7,923 nucleotides of DNA from an uncultured Collinsella sp. (GTDB lineage: Bacteria > Actinomycetota > Coriobacteriia > Coriobacteriales > Coriobacteriaceae). The position numbers and the translations under genes are program-made. The notes beneath the pieces were generated by a model that was given only the letters and a program-made list of their open reading frames with translations, made no database searches and was not told the DNA's origin. Positions within the stretch are counted from its first letter, which is position 1, and each line of letters opens with the position of its first letter. Below, in pieces: positions 4,816 through 7,923 of the stretch. Location: contig CAUAJB010000075.1 in assembly GCA_958429225.1 (NCBI GenBank), forward strand, positions 1-7,923, read 5' to 3'.

Positions 4816-7398
4816 TTAGAACGTCTGCTCGTAGTCGCTATGCTTTTTGGCCGAACGCACCAGGAACTCCTGGTTGGTGTTGGTGCCCTTGAGGCCCTTG
4901 ATAAACGATGCGGCCGCGCGCTCGGTATTGTTCATGCCGGCGAGGATGCGACGCAGACCAAAGACAAACGGGCGCATCTGCTCGTCGACCAGCAGGTCCT
5001 CGTTGCGCGTACCCGAGGCAACAGGGTCGATGGCCGGGAAAATGCGGCGATCGGCCAGGTCGCGGTCGAGCTTGAGCTCCATGTTGCCGGTACCCTTGAA
5101 CTCCTCAAAGATGACCTCGTCCATCTTGGAACCGGTATCGATGAGTGCGGAGGCCAGGATGGTGAGCGAGCCACCGTTCTCGATATTGCGGGCTGCACCC
5201 AGAAAACGCTTGGGCGGATACAGTGCCGCCGAATCAACGCCGCCCGAAAGGATGCGGCCTGAGGCGGGCGCCGCCAAGTTGTAGGCGCGGGCAAGACGCG
5301 TGATGGAGTCGAGCACAACTACAACATCGCCGCCCAGTTCCACGATGCGCTTGGCGCGCTCGATGACGAGCTCTGCCACGCGAGTGTGGTTGTCGGCGGG
5401 CATATCGAAGGTCGACGCCACAACCTCGCCCTTGATGGAACGCTGCATATCGGTGACCTCTTCGGGGCGCTCGTCGACGAGCAGGCAGATGAGGTGCACC
5501 TCGGGGTTGTTAATCGAGATAGACTGGCAGATTTTCTTGAGGATCGTCGTCTTGCCGGCCTTAGGCGGGGACACAATCAGGCCGCGCTGACCCTTGCCGA
5601 TCGGCGACACGATGTCGATGGCACGACCGGTAATGGAATCCTTGCCATGCTCCATGCGCAGCGGCTCGTTGGGATAGACCGGGGTGAGGTCGCCGAACTT
5701 GGGGCGATTGCGAATCTGCTCAGGATCCATGCCGTTGACGGTCGTGATCTTGGCGAGGCCGGCGCGCTTGTCGCCGCCGCGCGAAGGACGCAGCGAGCCC
5801 TCGATGACATCGCCCGTGCGCAGACGCGCGGAACGGATGAGGTATGCGGGCACGAAGGCGTCGTCGTTGGACTTCATGTAGCCATGGGCGTGGATGATGC
5901 CGGAGCTGTCTGGGCGAATCTGCAGAATGCCCTTGATATCGCGGAAACCCTCGGCCTTTGCGGCGGTAGTGTAGATCTCCTCGACGAGCTCGGCCTTCTT
6001 CTTGCCGGTCGTCTCGATCTCGAACTCCTTGGCCTTCTCGCGCAGCTCGGCGACCTTCATGGCCGCGAGCTCCTCGCGCGAAAGCGTGGGCTCAGTCGGA
6101 GCGGCATTGCGCTCCTTATTGCGCCGCTTGCGGTCGCGCTGACGGTTGCGGCGATCGTTGTTACGCTCGTCCTTGCGCTCGTTGCGGTCATTACGCTCGT
6201 CGTTGCGCTTGTGCTGACGGCGGTTGGGGCGAGCGCTCTCTTCGGTCTCGACGGGGGCGGTGCCATCGGTTGCGGAGGCGTCTTCGTTAGCCGAAGCATC
6301 ATCGCTGGCCTCGGCATTGGAATCGCCCTGCGGCTCGGCCTCGGCATGCTGCTCGACGGCCTTGGCCTTAGCGGACTTCTTGCGACCGCGCTTGGGCTTC
6401 TCGGACGCAGACTGTTCGACGTCTTGGGGCTCGGCGGCATCAGTCGATGCATCGGCGGTCGTCTCGGCGGAAACCTCGGACGCACCCTTCTTGGCAGCCT
6501 TGGCCTTGGACGTGCGCTTAGCAGCAGTACGATGGCTGCGACCAGGACGGACGTCGGCGGGCTCGACATCGGCAGAAACGGCCTCGGAAGTCGTAGCATC
6601 CTGGACGGGCGCGTCGGCAGCGGTTGCAGGCTCGGCGGTCGCCGCAGCATCCCGAGCGGCGGCGGCTGCGGCTGCGGCCTTCTCGGCCTCGACGAAAGCC
6701 TTGGGCTTGCGACCGCGACGGTGCGGGCGCAAAGCCGGATCGACAACGGGAACTTCGCTGGCCTCGACAGGCGCAGCGGGCTCAACAGGCGATGTGCCCT
6801 CCCCTGCCGCGGAACGGACCGAAGCCTCAGCGAGCTCGGGGGTTACCTGATCGGCAACCTGCTCGGCCTTAGCAGCCGTGCGACGGCGTGTGCGCGGTAC
6901 CGGCTTCTCGGTTGGCTGGTCGGCGACAGGGGTCTCGGTGGCGGCAGGCGTCTCGGGCACAAACGGAGCTGCAAGCTCGGTCAGAGCCGCGGCCTCACGC
7001 TCGGCAGCACGACGGCGGGCGCGCACCACCTGAGCCTCGCTAATCTGCGCCAACGCACGTGCCTGCGCGACCTCATCGGAAATCGGCGCCGAGGAGTCAG
7101 CTGCAACGGTACGCTTGGCGCGCGTCGTGCGCGTGGTACGGCGCTTGGGCTTGGTGACCTCCTCGCCGTCATCGGCAGGCTTGGCCGCGCGGCGCGTACG
7201 CTTGGGCTTTGCCGGAGCAGCCTCCTCACCAGTTGCAGACACGGCCTTCTCAGCCGCTACAGGCGTAGGCGTCGAAGCAGCCTTAGGCGTCTCAGGAGCC
7301 GAGGCTTGCGCGGGCGCCGCGACCTGGTCCGACGCAACCGGTGCAGCGGGAGCGGCTTGCGTCGTCGTTATTTCGTTTTCTTGCTGTTGATCAGACAC
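4816..7398 (-). CDS. rho: Transcription termination factor Rho with a very long N-terminal extension
   Basis: Rho is the hexameric ATP-driven RNA translocase that ends transcription of untranslated RNA. Residues from about 440 onward are the ordinary core: a helical N-terminal subdomain (447-490), the primary RNA-binding OB domain (about 491-560), Walker A PPKAGKT with Lys616, LLVDERPEEV, Walker B VVVVLDSITRLARAYN with Asp697, the SGGVDSAALYPPKRFLGAARNIE segment carrying the secondary RNA-binding Q and R loops, and the arginine finger Arg798. E. coli Rho has 419 residues; this one has 860. The extra part (1-436) is low-complexity and probably disordered, with basic clusters (64-71, 83-96, 168-177, 224-233, 284-304, 334-346) alternating with acidic/Ala stretches, and an Arg/Asn/Asp-rich block (391-431). 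The OB domain lacks the usual FGF motif (see findings). The start is GTG: an in-frame TGA lies 9 nt upstream and the next Met is residue 447. The ribosome site is poor. It appears monocistronic. Confidence 0.97.
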   Translation of the reverse strand: MSDQQQENEITTTQAAPAAPVASDQVAAPAQASAPETPKAASTPTPVAAEKAVSATGEEAAPAKPKRTRRAAKPADDGEEVTKPKRRTTRTTRAKRTVAADSSAPISDEVAQARALAQISEAQVVRARRRAAEREAAALTELAAPFVPETPAATETPVADQPTEKPVPRTRRRTAAKAEQVADQVTPELAEASVRSAAGEGTSPVEPAAPVEASEVPVVDPALRPHRRGRKPKAFVEAEKAAAAAAAARDAAATAEPATAADAPVQDATTSEAVSADVEPADVRPGRSHRTAAKRTSKAKAAKKGASEVSAETTADASTDAAEPQDVEQSASEKPKRGRKKSAKAKAVEQHAEAEPQGDSNAEASDDASANEDASATDGTAPVETEESARPNRRQHKRNDERNDRNERKDERNNDRRNRQRDRKRRNKERNAAPTEPTLSREELAAMKVAELREKAKEFEIETTGKKKAELVEEIYTTAAKAEGFRDIKGILQIRPDSSGIIHAHGYMKSNDDAFVPAYLIRSARLRTGDVIEGSLRPSRGGDKRAGLAKITTVNGMDPEQIRNRPKFGDLTPVYPNEPLRMEHGKDSITGRAIDIVSPIGKGQRGLIVSPPKAGKTTILKKICQSISINNPEVHLICLLVDERPEEVTDMQRSIKGEVVASTFDMPADNHTRVAELVIERAKRIVELGGDVVVVLDSITRLARAYNLAAPASGRILSGGVDSAALYPPKRFLGAARNIENGGSLTILASALIDTGSKMDEVIFEEFKGTGNMELKLDRDLADRRIFPAIDPVASGTRNEDLLVDEQMRPFVFGLRRILAGMNNTERAAASFIKGLKGTNTNQEFLVRSAKKHSDYEQTF

Positions 7399-7542
7399 AG
7401 TGTTTGCTCAACTTTCTTTTCAAGCCCTGTGATCACATGCTCCCTGCATAAACCTTCAGGGCGGCTAAACAGTCTAGCTCCGTCAAATACCGACGGACAT
7501 CATTGATCTGTATCGAGATATTTGCGTCATATACGCAGCGTT
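7399..7542 (-). other. Leader of rho (5' untranslated region)
   Basis: About 137 nt lie between the candidate start site and the GTG codon. In transcript order there are small inverted repeats: TCCGTC/GACGGA (7497-7492 with 7484-7479), CCCTG/CAGGG (7461-7457 with 7446-7442), and the perfect palindrome TGTGATCACA (7437-7428). No strong Shine-Dalgarno sequence precedes the GTG; the nearest purine run is AAAGAAAG, about 13 nt away. Rho controls its own synthesis by leader attenuation in E. coli; whether this leader does the same is inference. Confidence 0.45.
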
Positions 7543-7570
7543 AGTGTAACACAACCGCAACCACCTGCAA
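7543..7570 (-). promoter_or_regulatory. Candidate promoter of rho
   Basis: On the minus strand TTGCAG (7570-7565) lies 16 nt before TACACT (7548-7543). TG one base upstream of the hexamer gives an extended -10 (TGTTACACT). The -35 is weak, but the extended -10 compensates in sigma-70-type promoters. It is the best candidate between rho and the repeat element. Confidence 0.55.
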
Positions 7571-7654
7571 CTTAGTCATTGAGGACGTTCTTAAACGACT
7601 AGTCAAAAGGGACAATCTTTGGTTTACCGCCCACAAACCTGAATGCCTCCGCCA

Positions 7655-7804
7655 AAACTATGACGGTTTACTACGACGAATCGCTCAACCGCGACCACTC
7701 CGAAATTTGTTGAACTAAAACCGCAGGTAGATGCCTTGCACTTTTTTGCGAAAAGCCGGCGTGGTTGGAATTTCTCAATTCATCGTAGTAAACCGGCATA
7801 GTTT
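7655..7804. repeat. Imperfect inverted-repeat element of about 150 bp, MITE- or REP-like
   Basis: The outer 27 nt of the left arm (7655-7681) and the right arm (7778-7804) are inverted copies matching at 25 of 27 positions; each starts AAACTATG and contains GGTTTACTACGA. After an unmatched 10-nt gap in each arm, a further 11 nt (7692-7702 against 7757-7767) match at 9 of 11. The equal spacing in both arms shows two diverged copies of one unit rather than a chance hairpin. The central 54 nt contains TTTTTTGCGAAAAG. No transposase is present and I see no clear target-site duplication. I infer a non-autonomous or relic dispersed element lying upstream of rho. Confidence 0.7.
7671..7799 (-). CDS. 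Possible 42-codon small ORF inside the inverted-repeat element
   Basis: An uninterrupted frame from ATG (7799-7797) to TAG (7673-7671) begins MPVYYDELRNSNH and ends SRLSDSS. The opposite arm opens a plus-strand frame at 7660 with the similar start MTVYYDESLNRDH, stopping at 7713. No good ribosome-binding site precedes either. A weak promoter-like pair TTGACG/AATACG with 17-nt spacing lies upstream on the minus strand (7833-7805). It could be a relic of a longer gene, a dispersed small gene, or a by-product of the repeat. Expression is not supported by anything else here. Confidence 0.2.
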   Translation of the reverse strand: MPVYYDELRNSNHAGFSQKSARHLPAVLVQQISEWSRLSDSS

Positions 7805-7815
7805 CGTATTTCCAG

Positions 7816-7858
7816 CAGTCCCAAATTCGTCAATACGACGGCGTTTGTGCAAAAAGCC
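7816..7858. repeat. Degenerate direct-repeat copy of the element's central part
   Basis: Positions 7816-7833 match 7696-7713 at 13 of 18 bases (the shared core is AAATT), and 7844-7858 match 7743-7757 at 13 of 15 (TTTKTGCRAAAAGCC-like). The order and orientation are kept, but the spacing is shorter by 19 nt. This suggests that the inverted-repeat element is part of a larger, decayed repeat extending toward 7860. The similarity is weak. Confidence 0.35.
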
Positions 7859-7875
7859 CGACCTCCATATGAACT

Positions 7876-7919
7876 GCCTCCCATTTCTTGGACATGAGAA
7901 ATGGGAGGCTTTCTTTATG
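7876..7919 (+). terminator. Strong hairpin followed by T-rich tail; terminator or ribosome-site-covering leader hairpin
   Basis: GCCTCCCATTTCT (7876-7888) pairs perfectly with AGAAATGGGAGGC (7897-7909) around an 8-nt loop, and TTTCTTTAT follows on the plus strand. That is the form of an intrinsic terminator. The minus strand has no T tract after the stem. No plus-strand gene is visible upstream, so it would end an intergenic transcript or act as an attenuator. Alternatively, the 3' arm contains GGGAGG (7903-7908), 8 nt before an ATG (7917-7919) at the very edge, so the stem could hide the ribosome site of a gene that continues outside the window. Confidence 0.65.
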
Positions 7920-7923
7920 CGCG

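Noticed and set aside
5386..7506. 706-codon plus-strand ORF opposite rho
   Set aside because: Long and open only because the repetitive GC-rich rho extension lacks stops in antisense. The Leu/Gly/Arg low-complexity product has no domain, and there is no promoter or ribosome site supporting it.
7655..7858. CRISPR array
   Set aside because: The repeats are inverted, few and diverged, without regular spacers or cas genes.

Overview
The window reads as a chromosomal segment of a GC-rich actinobacterium, most likely class Coriobacteriia and probably Collinsella. That placement is inference. It rests on GC-rich codon use, a Rho factor with a very long Ala/Lys/Arg/Asp/Glu-rich N-terminal extension, and the character of the repeat-bearing intergenic DNA. 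No database was searched.

Layout, left to right. (1) A minus-strand tRNA cluster, tRNA-His(GTG) followed by tRNA-Lys(CTT), which is cut by the window edge; a promoter lies upstream at 182-210. (2) On the plus strand, a class I/II PLP-dependent aminotransferase (321-1502) closed by a terminator, then a ROK-family sugar kinase of the fructokinase type (1644-2534) with its own promoter. (3) A shared bidirectional terminator (2618-2662) where the kinase meets a minus-strand pair: an unrecognised 466-residue membrane-anchored protein (3105-4505) followed 7 nt later by a VanZ-family membrane protein (2648-3097). The pair has a good promoter at 4642-4670. The VanZ stop codon and last codons form one arm of the terminator stem. 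(4) On the minus strand, rho (4816-7398, 860 codons), with a structured leader, a candidate promoter and a strong intrinsic terminator of its own. (5) A 525-nt non-coding stretch (7399-7923) upstream of rho. It holds the rho leader and promoter, an imperfect inverted repeat of about 150 bp (7655-7804) that looks like a dispersed element, and a strong plus-strand hairpin at the right edge. That hairpin is either a terminator or a structure covering a Shine-Dalgarno site.

Most of the content is housekeeping: tRNAs, amino-acid transamination, sugar phosphorylation and transcription termination. The points that deserve a second look are the Rho protein (half predicted disordered, and its primary RNA-binding site lacks the usual aromatic motif), the unknown membrane protein coupled to VanZ, the inverted-repeat element whose two arms open with the same short reading frame, and the edge hairpin that contains a Shine-Dalgarno sequence.
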